DNA of 64,000 nucleotides from Pseudomonas viridiflava (GTDB lineage Bacteria; Pseudomonadota; Gammaproteobacteria; Pseudomonadales; Pseudomonadaceae): positions 186,001-250,000 of the forward strand of contig NZ_UTVH01000076.1 of assembly GCF_900585905.1 (NCBI RefSeq), in the 5' to 3' direction. The translations under genes were made by a program, and so were the position numbers. Below the pieces are notes generated by a model, which made no database searches, was not told the origin of the DNA, and saw nothing but the letters and a program-made list of their open reading frames with translations. This document shows, piece after piece, positions 18,408-26,832 of the stretch. Each line of letters begins with the position of its first letter. Positions within the stretch are counted from its first letter, which is position 1.

Positions 18408-18929
18408 ATGCTGCAACTGATCCTCGGCGGCGCACGCTCCGGCAAGAGCCGACTGGCAGAAGAGCTGGCTGCCGGGTCCGGGCTGGAGGTGGTGTATATC
18501 GCCACCAGCCAGCCGGTCGACGGCGAGCTGAACCAGCGCGTGGCCCTGCATCGCCAGCGCCGACCTGACTCCTGGGCCCTGATTGAGGAACCGCTGCAAC
18601 TGGCCAGGGTGCTGGCTGAAAACGCCAGTGCCGGGCGCTGCCTGCTGGTCGACTGCCTGACCCTGTGGCTCACCAATCTGTTGCTGCTGGAAGACGACGG
18701 GCGGCTGGCGCAGGAACGTGAAACCCTGCTCGACGGCCTGGCGCAGCTGTCCGGTGAAATCATTTTTGTCAGCAATGAAACCGGGCTTGGCGTTATGCCC
18801 CTGGGTGAGCTGACCCGCCGTTATGTCGATGAAGCCGGGCTGCTGCATCAAGCGCTGGCGCAACGTTGCCAGCGCGTGGTGTTGACAGTCGCCGGGCTGC
18901 CGCTCATTTTGAAAGGACCTGCTTTATGA
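18408..18929 (+). CDS. cobU: Bifunctional adenosylcobinamide kinase / guanylyltransferase
   Basis: A 173-residue enzyme (cobP in Pseudomonas naming) that phosphorylates adenosylcobinamide and then adds GMP. The P-loop [16 protein letters not shown] is at the N-terminus, VVYIATSQP follows, the His in [12 protein letters not shown] is in the position of the guanylylated His, and [14 protein letters not shown] and [12 protein letters not shown] complete the family pattern. A 25-base gap precedes it, the widest in the operon. The stop overlaps cobT. Confidence 0.95.
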   Translation: MLQLILGGARSGKSRLAEELAAGSGLEVVYIATSQPVDGELNQRVALHRQRRPDSWALIEEPLQLARVLAENASAGRCLLVDCLTLWLTNLLLLEDDGRLAQERETLLDGLAQLSGEIIFVSNETGLGVMPLGELTRRYVDEAGLLHQALAQRCQRVVLTVAGLPLILKGPAL

Positions 18930-19978
18930 CTCATTCGTGGTGGCTTGCACCGGTGCAGCCAATCGACATCGCCGTGCGCGAAGAAGCGCTGGCGCGTCAG
19001 CAGCAGTTGACCAAACCGGCAGGCTCACTGGGCCAGCTGGAGCAGTTGGCGGTGCAACTGGCAGGCCTGCAGGGGCGCGGCAAACCCCGCGTCGATGCCC
19101 TGTGGATCGCCCTGTTTGCTGGCGACCATGGCGTGGTGGCCGAAGGCGTGTCCGCCTACCCGCAGGAAGTGACCGGGCAGATGCTGCACAACTTCGTCAC
19201 CGGCGGTGCCGCCATCAGCGTGCTGGCCCAGCAACTGTCGGCGCAACTGGACGTGGTCGACCTGGGCACCGTTACCCCACTGGACTTGCCGGGTGTGCGT
19301 CATCTGCGCATCGGCGCGGGCACGGCCAACTTCGCCAAAGGGCCGGCGATGAGTCGCGAACAGGGCCTGCTCGCCTTGCAGGCCGGGCGCGACAGCGTGT
19401 TGCGGGCGAAAGCGGTGGGCACCGAGTTGTTCATCGGCGGCGAAATGGGCATCGGCAATACCACGGCCGCCAGCGCGGTGGCCTGCTCCTTGCTCGAATG
19501 CGCGCCGCCGTTGCTGGTAGGGCCAGGCACCGGGCTGAATGCCGCAGGCGTCCTGCACAAGATCAAGGTGATCGAACGCGCGCTGGCCCTGCACGGCGAA
19601 CACGCCGGTGATCCGCTGCACAGCCTGTTCTGTCTGGGCGGCTTCGAAATTGCGGCACTGACCGGTGCGTATCTGGCCTGCGCTCAGGAAGGCATCGCCG
19701 TGCTGGTCGACGGCTTCATCTGCAGCGTTGCCGCCCTGGTGGCGGTGCACCTCAACCCTGCCTGCCGCGACTGGCTGCTGTTCGGCCATCGTGGCGCCGA
19801 GCCGGGCCATCGCCACTTGCTGGAAACCCTACAGGCCGAGCCCTTGCTCGACCTGGGCCTGCGCCTGGGCGAGGGCAGTGGTGCCGCATTAGCGGTGCCC
19901 CTGGTTCGTCTGGCCTGCCAACTGCACAACGGCATGGCGACATTCGCCGAGGCCGCCGTGGCGGATCGTCCGGCATGA
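18926..19978 (+). CDS. cobT: Nicotinate-nucleotide-dimethylbenzimidazole phosphoribosyltransferase
   Basis: A 350-residue enzyme that joins DMB (made by BluB, encoded in the same operon) to ribose phosphate from NaMN, giving alpha-ribazole 5'-phosphate. Signatures are [61 protein letters not shown] and [13 protein letters not shown] Glu at about residue 316 in [11 protein letters not shown] is the catalytic-base position. The stop overlaps the phosphatase gene by 4 bases. Confidence 0.96.
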   Translation: MTHSWWLAPVQPIDIAVREEALARQQQLTKPAGSLGQLEQLAVQLAGLQGRGKPRVDALWIALFAGDHGVVAEGVSAYPQEVTGQMLHNFVTGGAAISVLAQQLSAQLDVVDLGTVTPLDLPGVRHLRIGAGTANFAKGPAMSREQGLLALQAGRDSVLRAKAVGTELFIGGEMGIGNTTAASAVACSLLECAPPLLVGPGTGLNAAGVLHKIKVIERALALHGEHAGDPLHSLFCLGGFEIAALTGAYLACAQEGIAVLVDGFICSVAALVAVHLNPACRDWLLFGHRGAEPGHRHLLETLQAEPLLDLGLRLGEGSGAALAVPLVRLACQLHNGMATFAEAAVADRPA

Positions 19979-20547
19979 CGCTGCATCTGGATCTGCTGCG
20001 TCATGGCGAAACCGAACTGGGCGGCGGCATGCGCGGCAGCATTGACGATGCGCTGACCGAGCTGGGCTGGGCGCAGATGCGGGGTGCCGTGGCAGACGCA
20101 GGGCCGTGGCAGCGTATTGTCAGCTCGCCGTTGCAACGCTGCGCGCGCTTCTCCGAGGAGCTTGGCGAACGTCTCAAGGTGCCGGTGGAGCTTGAAGCGA
20201 ATCTGCAGGAGCTGCATTTCGGTGACTGGGAAGGCCGTAGCGCTGCGCAGTTGATGGAAACCGATGCCGAGGGGTTGGGCCTGTTCTGGAACGATCCTTA
20301 CGCCTTTACCCCGCCCAATGGCGAAGCGGTCAGTGATTTCGCCTCCCGCGTGCTCGCAGCCGTGCAACGCTTGCAGCAACGCTGCGCCGGGGAGCGGATC
20401 TTGCTGGTGAGCCATGGTGGCGTCATGCGCCTGCTGCTGGCGCAAGCTCGCGGGCTGCCCCGCGAGCAACTGCTGCAAGTGAGCGTCGACCACGGCGCAT
20501 TACTGGCTGTTACGGTGGCTGACAACGGCCAGCTCAAGGAAGCCTGA
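19975..20547 (+). CDS. cobC: Alpha-ribazole phosphatase (histidine phosphatase family)
   Basis: A 190-residue histidine phosphatase expected to remove the 5' phosphate of alpha-ribazole phosphate or of cobalamin 5'-phosphate. The RHG motif [10 protein letters not shown] is at residues 6-15; [12 protein letters not shown] and the second catalytic His in [13 protein letters not shown] are present. The operon position between cobT and cobS supports the cobalamin role over other phosphoglycerate mutase-like functions. The gene is named as in Salmonella. Confidence 0.9.
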   Translation: MTLHLDLLRHGETELGGGMRGSIDDALTELGWAQMRGAVADAGPWQRIVSSPLQRCARFSEELGERLKVPVELEANLQELHFGDWEGRSAAQLMETDAEGLGLFWNDPYAFTPPNGEAVSDFASRVLAAVQRLQQRCAGERILLVSHGGVMRLLLAQARGLPREQLLQVSVDHGALLAVTVADNGQLKEA

Positions 20548-20548
20548 C

Positions 20549-21280
20549 ATGCTGCCATTCTGGATCGCCCTGCAGTTTCTCAGCAGCTTGCCCGTCAGCC
20601 TGCCGGGTATGCCGACGCCTCGCGAATCGGGCCGTTCGCTGTTGTTCTATCCTGCCGTGGGCCTGTTGTTCGGGGTGATCCTGCTGGGCTTGAACGCGCT
20701 GCTGGCGGGCACCCCAGATCTGCTGCGCGCCGCCATCGTGCTGACTGCCTGGGTGTTGCTCAGTGGCGGTCTGCACCTGGATGGCCTGGCCGACAGCGCC
20801 GATGCCTGGCTGGGTGGTTTCGGTGATCGCGAGCGCACCCTGAGCATCATGAAAGACCCGCGCAGTGGGCCAATTGCCGTGGTCACCCTGGTGCTGGTGC
20901 TGCTGCTCAAGTTCACCGCACTGGTAGCCATGATCGACAGCCAGGCGTCGCTTGCCCTGTTACTGGCACCCCTGGCGGGGCGCAGCGCCATGCTGGGTCT
21001 GTTCCTCTGCACGCCCTACGTGCGCGCAGGCGGGCTGGGCCAGGCGCTGGCCGATCACCTGCCACGGGCCGCAGGGCAGAAAATACTGGCCGCTTGTGCC
21101 CTGGGTTGCGTGTTGATTGCAGGCGTCAGCGGTGTGTATGCACTGGCAGCAGCGGCGGCGTGCTTTATCTGGCTGCGCCATCTGATGCGCAAGCGTCTGG
21201 GCGGCACCACTGGCGACACCGCCGGGGCGATGCTGGAGTTGCTGGAAACGGTGGTGCTGCTGGCGATGGTGCTGAACTGA
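20549..21280 (+). CDS. cobS: Adenosylcobinamide-GDP ribazoletransferase (cobalamin synthase)
   Basis: A 243-residue inner-membrane enzyme (cobV in Pseudomonas naming) that joins adenosylcobinamide-GDP and alpha-ribazole to finish the coenzyme. It has about six hydrophobic helices and the DGLADSADAWLGG metal-binding motif at about residues 73-85, followed by IMKDPRSGPIAVV. It starts one base after the phosphatase stop and is the last gene of the operon; about 140 bases follow before the MFS gene. Confidence 0.95.
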   Translation: MLPFWIALQFLSSLPVSLPGMPTPRESGRSLLFYPAVGLLFGVILLGLNALLAGTPDLLRAAIVLTAWVLLSGGLHLDGLADSADAWLGGFGDRERTLSIMKDPRSGPIAVVTLVLVLLLKFTALVAMIDSQASLALLLAPLAGRSAMLGLFLCTPYVRAGGLGQALADHLPRAAGQKILAACALGCVLIAGVSGVYALAAAAACFIWLRHLMRKRLGGTTGDTAGAMLELLETVVLLAMVLN

Positions 21281-21300
21281 CGCGGCCTGCTGCTCCTTTG

Positions 21301-21350
21301 TCAGGCACGCAATTGCCTGATTGACACTTGTTAAGGCTAACGCGTAGCTT
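21301..21350 (+). promoter_or_regulatory. Palindrome plus candidate promoter for the MFS gene
   Basis: A perfect 7-base inverted repeat TCAGGCA (21301-21307) / TGCCTGA (21314-21320) with 6 bases between abuts a consensus TTGACA (21321-21326). An 18-base spacer leads to TAGCTT (21345-21350). It could be an operator or the stem of a weak cobS terminator. Confidence 0.5.
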
Positions 21351-21421
21351 TCATACATTCTGTTACGGGCTGCGTTCACCGGCTCGCATCACGCGTTCTC
21401 ACCCCCTGCCGGAACATAATA

Positions 21422-22624
21422 ATGACCTCAGTCTGGCGTACCAGTGGCTGGATTCTGTTGGGCAGCGCCCTGATCCTGGCGTTGTCCCTTGGCACACGGC
21501 ACGGCTTCGGCCTTTTTCTGTCGCCCATGAGCGCGGATTTTGGCTGGGGCCGCGAGGTGTTTGCCTTCGCCATCGCCTTGCAGAACCTGATGTGGGGCCT
21601 GGCCCAGCCATTTGCCGGTGCTCTGGCTGACCGCTTCGGCGCAGCCAGAGTGGTATTCGTCGGCGGTGTGCTTTACGCCATTGGCCTGATGACGATGAGC
21701 ATGGCCGATTCACCCTTGAGCCTGTCGCTGAGCGCAGGTCTTCTGATCGGCATCGGGCTGTCCGGCACCTCGTTCTCGGTGATTCTGGGCGTGGTGGGCC
21801 GGGCACTGCCAGCGGAAAAACGCAGCATGGGGATGGGCATTGCCAGCGCTGCAGGGTCTTTTGGTCAGTTCGCCATGCTGCCCGGTACGCTGGGGCTGAT
21901 CGGCTGGCTTGGCTGGTCCAGTGCCTTGCTGGTGCTGGGCGTGATGGTTGCGCTGATTCTGCCGCTGGTGTCAATGCTGCGCGACAGCCCCACGCCGTTT
22001 GTGGGCGGCGAGCAGACGTTGCGCGAAGCCTTGCATGAAGCCTGTTCCCACAGCGGCTTCTGGCTGCTGGCGCTGGGCTTCTTTGTCTGTGGCTTTCAGG
22101 TGGTATTCATCGGCGTGCATCTGCCTGCGTATCTGGTGGATCAGCATCTGCCCGCCAAGGTCGGCACCACAGTGTTGGCGCTGATCGGGCTGTTCAACAT
22201 ATTCGGCACCTACACTGCGGGCTGGCTGGGCGGGCGCATGTCCAAGCCGCGTTTGTTGACGGCACTTTACCTGCTGCGAGCGGTGGTGATCGTGTTGTTC
22301 ATCTCGCTGCCCTTGAGCGAAACCTCGGCTTACCTGTTCGGTGTGGCCATGGGCCTGTTGTGGTTATCCACCGTCCCCCTGACCAATGGCACTGTGGCGA
22401 CGCTGTTTGGTGTGCGCAACCTGTCGATGCTGGGCGGTATCGTCTTCCTCTTCCATCAGTTGGGCGCCTTCCTCGGCGGCTGGCTGGGCGGCGTGGTGTA
22501 CGACCGTACCGGTAATTACGACCTGATCTGGCAGGTGTCCGTCCTGCTTAGCCTGCTGGCGGCGGCCCTCAACTGGCCAGTGCGGGAACGCCCCGTCGCG
22601 CGCTTGCAGGCGCAAACGGTGTGA
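21422..22624 (+). CDS. MFS transporter
   Basis: A 400-residue permease with about twelve hydrophobic segments. The loop between helices 2 and 3 carries the major-facilitator motif as GALADRFGAARVVFVGG, and the matching half-repeat loop is GWLGGRMSKPRLLTALY. It resembles the oxalate/formate-antiporter-like (RhlB/monocarboxylate) branch, but the substrate cannot be read from the sequence. It stands downstream of the cob operon with its own promoter candidate. Its TGA overlaps a GTG that opens a 39-codon frame. Confidence 0.88.
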   Translation: MTSVWRTSGWILLGSALILALSLGTRHGFGLFLSPMSADFGWGREVFAFAIALQNLMWGLAQPFAGALADRFGAARVVFVGGVLYAIGLMTMSMADSPLSLSLSAGLLIGIGLSGTSFSVILGVVGRALPAEKRSMGMGIASAAGSFGQFAMLPGTLGLIGWLGWSSALLVLGVMVALILPLVSMLRDSPTPFVGGEQTLREALHEACSHSGFWLLALGFFVCGFQVVFIGVHLPAYLVDQHLPAKVGTTVLALIGLFNIFGTYTAGWLGGRMSKPRLLTALYLLRAVVIVLFISLPLSETSAYLFGVAMGLLWLSTVPLTNGTVATLFGVRNLSMLGGIVFLFHQLGAFLGGWLGGVVYDRTGNYDLIWQVSVLLSLLAAALNWPVRERPVARLQAQTV

Positions 22625-22740
22625 GCAGGCTTGGCTGGTGTGGCGCGGGGCTGGCGGGCGCAGTGCTGTTGACGCTGGTCTGGTGGGCATGGCAACACGT
22701 CGGCCTCAGCGCGTTGCAGCTCGGCATGGGTGCTTGCTGA
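22621..22740 (+). CDS. 39-aa membrane micro-protein coupled to the MFS gene
   Basis: The GTG at 22621 overlaps the MFS stop (GTGA), and the frame runs 39 codons to TGA at 22738-22740. The peptide starts [10 protein letters not shown], has one hydrophobic segment at about residues 7-24 ([23 protein letters not shown] composition), then [15 protein letters not shown]. The four-base overlap is the usual sign of translational coupling. The function is unknown; a subunit or regulator of the transporter is inferred. Confidence 0.5.
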   Translation: MSRLGWCGAGLAGAVLLTLVWWAWQHVGLSALQLGMGAC

Positions 22741-22825
22741 ACGCGCATCTAGGCATTTGTCCCGACGCGGGGTAGTTTGTCTGCAGACACCAATCATTGC
22801 GCCGCCAGGCGCCCAGGGACGCCCT

Positions 22826-23377
22826 ATGAATATCCGCTGGTTTTCGCTGCCTGTTCTGCTCCTCGCCATGAGCGGTGGCGCCTTTGCTGCCAATTGCCCG
22901 GCATTGCTGCAGGGCGAACTGACCAAGCTGCGCTCGAAAGAAACCATCGACCTCTGTCAACGCTACGCCGGCAAGCCGATGCTGGTGGTCAATACCGCGA
23001 GCTTCTGTGGCTTCGCGCCTCAGTTCAAAGGCCTCGAAGCCTTGAATCAGCGTTACAAGGGCCAGGGCCTGGAGGTGCTGGGCGTGCCATCGGACGACTT
23101 CAAGCAGGAGTCCAAGGATGGCGAAGAGACCGCCAAGGTCTGTTACGTCAATTACGGCGTGACCTTCACCATGACCGAGCCGCAAGCAGTGAGAGGGGAT
23201 GATGCTACTCACTTGTTCAAGGTACTGGCCGAACAGAGCAATCCACCGCGCTGGAACTTCTACAAATACGTGGTCGATCGCCAGGGCAAGGTCGTGGCGA
23301 GCTTTTCCAGCATGACCAAGCCGGACGACCCGGAGCTGCTGGAAGCCATCGAAAAGGCCATCGCCTCCAGACCGTGA
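22826..23377 (+). CDS. Glutathione peroxidase family protein, periplasmic
   Basis: A 183-residue thioredoxin-fold peroxidase with a Sec signal peptide ([21 protein letters not shown]). The peroxidatic Cys is C61 in [20 protein letters not shown], replacing selenocysteine. Further landmarks are [15 protein letters not shown] and the resolving-helix region [16 protein letters not shown]. The family motif WNFxKF is present as WNFYKY. It probably reduces hydroperoxides in the periplasm with thioredoxin-like donors. Confidence 0.92.
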   Translation: MNIRWFSLPVLLLAMSGGAFAANCPALLQGELTKLRSKETIDLCQRYAGKPMLVVNTASFCGFAPQFKGLEALNQRYKGQGLEVLGVPSDDFKQESKDGEETAKVCYVNYGVTFTMTEPQAVRGDDATHLFKVLAEQSNPPRWNFYKYVVDRQGKVVASFSSMTKPDDPELLEAIEKAIASRP

Positions 23378-23389
23378 TTCGACGCTGAC

Positions 23390-23429
23390 AAAAAAAGCCC
23401 CGCAGGCCTTGATGGTTGCGGGGCTTTTT
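23390..23429. terminator. Bidirectional terminator between convergent genes
   Basis: AGCCCCGC (23396-23403) pairs with GCGGGGCT (23418-23425), with A residues before and T residues after. It can therefore end both the peroxidase message (plus) and the FadL-type message (minus). Confidence 0.92.
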
Positions 23430-23479
23430 GTTGATCCTGAAGACGACGGCGGCGGTGTCAGCCCGCTGCCGTCAATGCA

Positions 23480-24754
23480 TCAGAAGCGATAGGTGATGGA
23501 CGTGCCGATGCCGTGAGCGGAGTTGCGGTAATCGGCGTTGTAGGCACCCTTGGTCGCGCTGGACTCGCGAATCTTGGCTTCGTCTTCACGCAGGTACGAG
23601 TAGGCGACGTCGATGGTCATGTCGTCGGTCGGACTCCAGCCAGCGCCGAAGCTGATGGCCTTGCGGTCGCCTGTCGGGATACGTGGGGAGCGGTTGGTGT
23701 TGTTGGTGGGCGACTGATCCACCGAGAATCCGGTGCGCAGGGTCCACTGCTTGTTGACCTTGTACGACGCGCCAATGGCGTGGGCCCAGGTGTCGTGCCA
23801 GTTCTGCTCTTCGGCGATGGTGCCGATCGGCCCGGTGGCGCCGCCCAGCGCTGGCGAAACGCCGGAGTTTTCAACGATCAGGCTCTTCAACCGGCTCCAG
23901 CGAGTCCAGGTGCTGCCTGCGTAGAGTGTCCAGTTTTCGTCCAGTTCGTGGGTGACCGAGAAGTCCACGGATTCCGGGGTGGTCACATCCAGCGAAGCAT
24001 CGAACTTGCTGCCGCTCAAAGCGCCAAAGCCGGTGCCCTTGATCTTGGTATCGCCGTCGAGCTTGTATTTGACCTTGGAGTGATAAGTCGCGCCGACGCG
24101 GGTGTTGTCGGTGGCCTGGATCAGGATGCCGGCATTGAAGCCCAGCGCCATGTCGTCGCCCTTGACCTCGACCTTGCCGTCATTGCGGCCGGGCGATCGT
24201 GCATTGAGCGCCGAAGAGGTCAACTCGCCTTCAATGCGGTTGATGGTCGGGCCAAAGCCGATGGAAACCTTGTCGTTGAATGCATAGCTGATGGTCGGCT
24301 GAAAAGTAACGACCTGAACGTGACTCTTGTCAGCCCAGTAGCGACCGGCAAAACCGCTTTCGTAGTCGGTGACCAGACCAAACGGAACGTAAAAGCCCAC
24401 ACCAAACGCCCAGTGATCGTCGATGGGCTTGACGTAATAACCCATCGGCACGCCGACGAAAGGCACCATATCGCCATCATTGCTGCCGCCAAAAGTGCCG
24501 CTGCCGTTGTCGATATCAGTCTTGGCGATGATCGCGGCTGCACCTGCGCTGACTTGCTCACGCTTGATGCGGGACATGCCTGCAGGGTTGCCGTACACGG
24601 TGCTGGCATCATCGGCAGAAGAGGAGCGCCCGGCAAAACCGGTGCCCATGCTGCTGATGCTCTGCTCGTTGATGGCGAAGCCGGCAGCGAAGAGTTGGGA
24701 AGCGGCCAGGCTGACAGAGAGGCCGATTGTGGTCTTGAGCATTACTTTTTTCAT
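23480..24754 (-). CDS. FadL/OmpP1-type outer-membrane transport protein
   Basis: A 424-residue protein with a signal peptide (KTTIGLSVSLAASQLFAA). The FadL hallmark region follows: AGFAINEQSISSMGTGFAGR, then SADDASTVYGNPAGMSRI (the NPA motif). The protein ends in an aromatic residue (TSITYRF) as outer-membrane barrels do. Members carry long-chain fatty acids or other hydrophobic compounds across the outer membrane. It is monocistronic, with a terminator downstream. No start ambiguity is seen: ATG at 24754. Confidence 0.93.
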   Translation of the reverse strand: MKKVMLKTTIGLSVSLAASQLFAAGFAINEQSISSMGTGFAGRSSSADDASTVYGNPAGMSRIKREQVSAGAAAIIAKTDIDNGSGTFGGSNDGDMVPFVGVPMGYYVKPIDDHWAFGVGFYVPFGLVTDYESGFAGRYWADKSHVQVVTFQPTISYAFNDKVSIGFGPTINRIEGELTSSALNARSPGRNDGKVEVKGDDMALGFNAGILIQATDNTRVGATYHSKVKYKLDGDTKIKGTGFGALSGSKFDASLDVTTPESVDFSVTHELDENWTLYAGSTWTRWSRLKSLIVENSGVSPALGGATGPIGTIAEEQNWHDTWAHAIGASYKVNKQWTLRTGFSVDQSPTNNTNRSPRIPTGDRKAISFGAGWSPTDDMTIDVAYSYLREDEAKIRESSATKGAYNADYRNSAHGIGTSITYRF

Positions 24755-25111
24755 TATTAGAACTCCTGTTGATCACCGAGCGGAAATTACCAACATTTCC
24801 ATCAATGCGCCATACTCCGAATAGCCCGATCTAGAGCGTTTTTTGTAGGACAATCCATCTATTGTAGTCAGATCTTTCGTGATCATTCGTAGGTCGAATG
24901 TCGGCAATGCCGTACAGGTGATGGCCAACGAGCATCGCGCGTGGCAGTTACAGTGAAACCGGGCCCGCCGCGGGCGAGCTTATCCGTCTTGATCAGCCTG
25001 GTGTCGAATTGTTACCGCAACAGGCTGTTTCATCTGGCTTGCGATGACTCACCCACTGGCGCTGTTTCCCCGCGCCGGGTCAGACAAGGATGGATGTCGC
25101 GAATGTCGGGC
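24755..25111. other. Intergenic region upstream of the FadL-type gene
   Basis: About 350 bases. On the minus strand it must contain the FadL-type gene promoter; TACAAT at about 24865 (minus strand) is a possible -10 but lacks a clear -35. The rest shows no gene I can support. Confidence 0.4.
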
Positions 25112-25143
25112 AAAAAAAAGCCTCGCCGTGATCGGGCGAGGCT
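25112..25143 (-). terminator. Rho-independent terminator of the 72-aa gene
   Basis: AGCCTCGCC (25119-25127) pairs with GGCGAGGCT (25135-25143). On the minus strand the stem is followed by eight T residues. It lies about 25 bases past the stop of the small gene, which supports that gene being expressed alone. Confidence 0.9.
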
Positions 25144-25167
25144 TGTATCGGCACATCGATTGCGGCT

Positions 25168-25386
25168 TTAGGCAATCAAGGCCTGGCGCGTGCGGTCGAT
25201 GACGGCCTGCAGCGGCTCGGCGCTGGAGTACTGATCGGGGTACAGGCGTTCACTGTGGCGAGCAATACCGTGTTCGTTGACGATGGTAAAGCTGAAGCAA
25301 CCTTTGCGAGCGGCCATGATCAGGCAGTTCATCGGTGCGAAGGCGTTGGTCAGGGTGTCGATAGCGTGAGTCTGATGAATAGTCAT
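25168..25386 (-). CDS. Small hypothetical protein, 72 aa
   Basis: Starts at the ATG at 25386 and ends just before a strong terminator. The predicted fold is mixed: N-terminal helix (HAIDTLTNAFAPMNCLIMAA), strands (GCFSFTIVNEHGIARHSERL) and a C-terminal helix (AEPLQAVIDRTRQALIA). There are two Cys residues, no signal peptide and no membrane helix. I do not recognise a family. Monocistronic layout with its own terminator argues for a real gene; the Shine-Dalgarno is weak (AGGAAA). Confidence 0.65.
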   Translation of the reverse strand: MTIHQTHAIDTLTNAFAPMNCLIMAARKGCFSFTIVNEHGIARHSERLYPDQYSSAEPLQAVIDRTRQALIA

Positions 25387-26334
25387 GATTAAGGGTGTTT
25401 CCTAAAACGACACGGAACATTACCGTGCAAAAATAAACGTTCCAGTAAACGCGGGCGCTCCTGATTGCAGGATGCGGCTGGGCGAAGAACCTGTCTGGAA
25501 CAAAAGCAGCCAGTTGAAGCGCGCTTTAATAATATGGCGTTCGGTCTGACTGGTAGGTACTTAGGAGGGCAGGCAACACAACAGGAGCAAAGGTTCGACG
25601 CTCCGGGTGAAGATCCTGATCAATTGCAGGTTGGTTCGTTCAGACCATGATGGGGTGCAGAGGTATTCCCATTTCAGGGACGATTGCAGTTCATGTCTGG
25701 AAACCATCGAGGCGGTCGATCCCTTGTTGTCAGCATCGCATTCATTGCAAAGAAGCGCTATTGCTGGGGGACTTGTCGACCAGAATTGACTTTCAGCTTG
25801 GTACTAACGGCGACAATGCTAACTGAGTGATCAAGACAATGGAAGGGGTTGGGTAAAAAAACCTTGCATGCGCGGGGTGCCTGCAATACCGGCCACCTCG
25901 CCGAAGCTTTTCCCGGCTTGAGCTACCGCTCGTCGATTCTGGCATTTTCCTGGCACGCAAAAAGCCCTGGCGACGACATTGGTTATCATTTGGCGCCCGG
26001 CAAATGGCGCGGGTAATTTGACTTGTGCACATTGGCGCAAGTTGTTGCTACATCACTGTTACAGACGCGTCTAACAGCTTGATTTACTGCAGTGATTTAT
26101 TAAGTCAATGAAAAATATCAGTATTTTCAGCTGGTGAAAAAAGCGTCAGTTTGAGTGCAGGCCACGTTCTATGTGGGTTTGCGAGATCCGTAGAGAGGTT
26201 GTCCACTGAGTTATCCACAGGTTCTGTGGATTGTCCCCAGCGCAGGCTCTAGCCTCTGCCTTTCGCCCCGGCTCTTTACCTCAAGCAGAAAAAGTGTAGA
26301 GTTGCGCGCCTCCCGATTTGCCCCTGCAGTGTTT
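25387..26334. other. Long gene-free region
   Basis: About 950 bases with only short overlapping reading frames and no good Shine-Dalgarno. Notable items are a patch at about 26040-26160 that is much more AT-rich than its surroundings, an inverted pair CTTGTGC / GCGCAAG at about 26022-26041, and a DnaA-box-like cluster at 26199-26239. It could hide a small RNA or the eroded remains of a gene; nothing more specific is supported. Confidence 0.45.
26199..26239. promoter_or_regulatory. Cluster of DnaA-box-like sites
   Basis: A perfect consensus box TTATCCACA is at 26211-26219. Around it are TTGTCCACT (26199-26207, 7 of 9), CAATCCACA on the minus strand (26225-26233, 7 of 9) and TTGTCCCCA (26231-26239, 7 of 9). 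The centre forms a perfect palindrome ATCCACAG-gtt-CTGTGGAT. An AT-rich patch lies just upstream. Confidence 0.5.
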
Positions 26335-26775
26335 ATGAAGCCTCGCCCTGATCCAGTCACCCATTCCGTCTCCGTTGCACCTGGTCGCACACCGGCGCGT
26401 CTGTCCATGCGCATGGCCTTGTGGCTGCTGGATCATCCGCAGTTGAGCCAGAAACCGGGCGTCAAGCATTTTGCCGGACGCCTGCTCAAACAGCCCGCCC
26501 GCCAGGGCGTGGTCGCGGCGCAAAGCCGCCTTGGGCAAATGCTCTGCCGCGACTGTGGCAATACCCGCGACCGTCGCGTGGGTCACGAGCTGCTGCGTCA
26601 GGCGGCCCGCGCCGGTGATTGTGTTGCCCAGTTCGAATACGGTCGCCTGTGCGTCGAGGCGCCGATCAACGCGCCGCAACGGGCGCGTTACTGGCTGGAA
26701 CTGGCGTCGGCCAAGGGCTCGCAGGAAGCCCGGCAGCTACTGGGCCAGTTGGACAAGCAGCAAGTCGACGCGTAA
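26335..26775 (+). CDS. Sel1-like repeat protein
   Basis: A 146-residue basic protein from the ATG at 26335. The C-terminal half contains two Sel1-like helical repeats: RRVGHELLRQAARAGDCVAQ followed by FEYGRLCVE, and QRARYWLELASAKGSQEAR followed by QLLGQL. The N-terminal 60 residues are Pro/Arg-rich then helical. Sel1 repeats mediate protein contacts; no enzymatic role is suggested. It precedes rmuC by 57 bases and may share its transcript. The DnaA-box-like cluster lies about 100 bases upstream. Confidence 0.75.
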   Translation: MKPRPDPVTHSVSVAPGRTPARLSMRMALWLLDHPQLSQKPGVKHFAGRLLKQPARQGVVAAQSRLGQMLCRDCGNTRDRRVGHELLRQAARAGDCVAQFEYGRLCVEAPINAPQRARYWLELASAKGSQEARQLLGQLDKQQVDA

Positions 26776-26832
26776 TCGTCAGCCGTTCGCGCATAATGTC
26801 GCACGCACGAATCCGGCACTCCTGGAGCTCTT

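Noticed and set aside
23513..24760. A 415-codon open frame antisense to the FadL-type gene
   Set aside because: The minus-strand protein has a signal peptide, FadL motifs and a proper terminator; the plus-strand frame has none of these.
24941..25171. 76-codon plus-strand frame upstream of the FadL-type gene
   Set aside because: No ribosome site, composition unlike a protein, and it runs through the terminator hairpin of the 72-aa gene.
25465..26040. Several 60-79 codon frames on both strands in the gene-free region
   Set aside because: They overlap each other, lack ribosome sites and show no domain-like sequence.
26040..26240. Possible replication origin (AT-rich patch plus DnaA boxes)
   Set aside because: The chromosomal origin of Pseudomonas lies by dnaA/rpmH/gidA-type genes, none of which are here, and only one box is perfect. 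It is kept as a regulatory candidate only.
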